Shown here piece after piece: positions 38,933 through 39,140 of a stretch of 39,140 nucleotides of DNA; position 1 is the stretch's first letter, and each line of letters opens with the position of its first letter. The notes beneath the pieces were generated by a model that did no database searches, was not told the origin of the DNA, and was given only the letters and a program-made list of their open reading frames with translations. The position numbers and the translations under genes are program-made. This stretch comes from Bacteroidota bacterium (GTDB lineage: Bacteria > Bacteroidota > Bacteroidia > Flavobacteriales_D > Crocinitomicaceae): contig JACPUU010000019.1 of NCBI GenBank assembly GCA_016192075.1, positions 1-39,140 on the forward strand. Direction: 5' to 3'.

Positions 38933-39140
38933 CCCTATGTGAAATCTATGTTTTCTCATGTGCCTATGTGTTTAAAAAGAGAACTAAATTTACCACATAG
39001 GATCATAGTTCACATAGAAAAAGCACATAGCGATTACGTTGCTGGTTTCAGTTTTAGCCCTATGTGAACTCTATGTTTTCTCATGTGCCTATGTGTTTCA
39101 AAGAGAGGCTAAAATTTACCACATAGAATCATAGTTCACA
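38933..39140. repeat. Tandem copies of an 82-base CTATGTG/CACATAG palindromic element (second copy cut by window end)
   Basis: Copy 1 (38933-39014) and copy 2 (39058-39140) are nearly identical and begin 125 bases apart. Each starts with CCCTATGTGAAATCTATG (copy 2: AACTCTATG), continues through TTTTCTCATGTGCCTATGTG, then a variable middle, and closes with ACCACATAG, CATAGTTCACA. Left and right arms are mutually complementary, so each copy can fold into a long imperfect hairpin. The spacer between copies also holds CACATAG words. The array may continue past the window. No gene is seen from 38857 to the end. Confidence 0.85.

Overview
The window is a chromosomal segment of a Bacteroidota bacterium, most like the Flavobacteriales (Crocinitomicaceae/Fluviicola-type). 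The evidence is: C-terminal type IX secretion (T9SS) sorting domain plus SprB-type repeats (32156-34006); paired TPR/PD40/OmpA proteins; MenD (menaquinone); a NamZ/DUF1343 lipoprotein; RprX/RprY-like kinase-regulator pairs; and TAnnTTTG promoter elements just upstream of start codons. There are no rRNA genes, no convincing tRNA and no CRISPR array.

Region 1 (about 1-11,400) is accessory and visibly AT-richer. It begins with the 5' part of a secreted repeat protein, then holds several small unknown genes on the minus strand, an Xre-type regulator followed by a 280-aa unknown, and a 55-codon stub of a GHKL/Hsp90-like ATPase cut off inside its ATP-binding N box. Next come a nuclease-helicase (PD-(D/E)XK plus DUF2075-like), two tiny Lys/Pro-rich ORFs, and a tyrosine recombinase bracketed by a 16-bp direct repeat. 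After a short secreted protein and a gene remnant comes a 1026-aa fusion of a metallophosphoesterase to a STAND-like P-loop NTPase. Clusters of the same short palindrome (GCGGGAACCCGC type) lie on both edges (494-572 and 11271-11344). I read this as a recombination-shaped defence-type island; that function is inferred, not shown.

Region 2 (about 11,400-27,900) is core-like and mostly on the minus strand. It holds a coupled three-gene unit (gluconate-dehydrogenase-like subunit 3, GMC oxidoreductase, unknown exported protein), a short Thr/Glu/Pro-repeat lipoprotein beside an intergenic block of simple repeats and palindromes, and an acylpyruvase-family hydrolase with a DnaQ-like exonuclease. 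It continues with two coupled TPR/PD40 envelope proteins (one with a full OmpA domain, one with a degenerate one), a 2-oxoacid dehydrogenase E2, a FtsX/LolE-type permease, NamZ (plus strand) and a PlsC-like acyltransferase.

Region 3 (about 27,900-39,140) is on the plus strand: histidine kinase/response regulator pair 1, menD, a lectin/PKD/SprB/T9SS adhesin, a large beta-propeller exoprotein, kinase/regulator pair 2 tightly followed by csaA, and finally a block of CTATGTG-based repeats that runs off the end of the window.

Several start codons were moved from the longest open frame to a nearer ATG or TTG using promoter position, overlap with neighbours and signal peptides; each entry says so. 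All family assignments come from reading motifs, without database searches.
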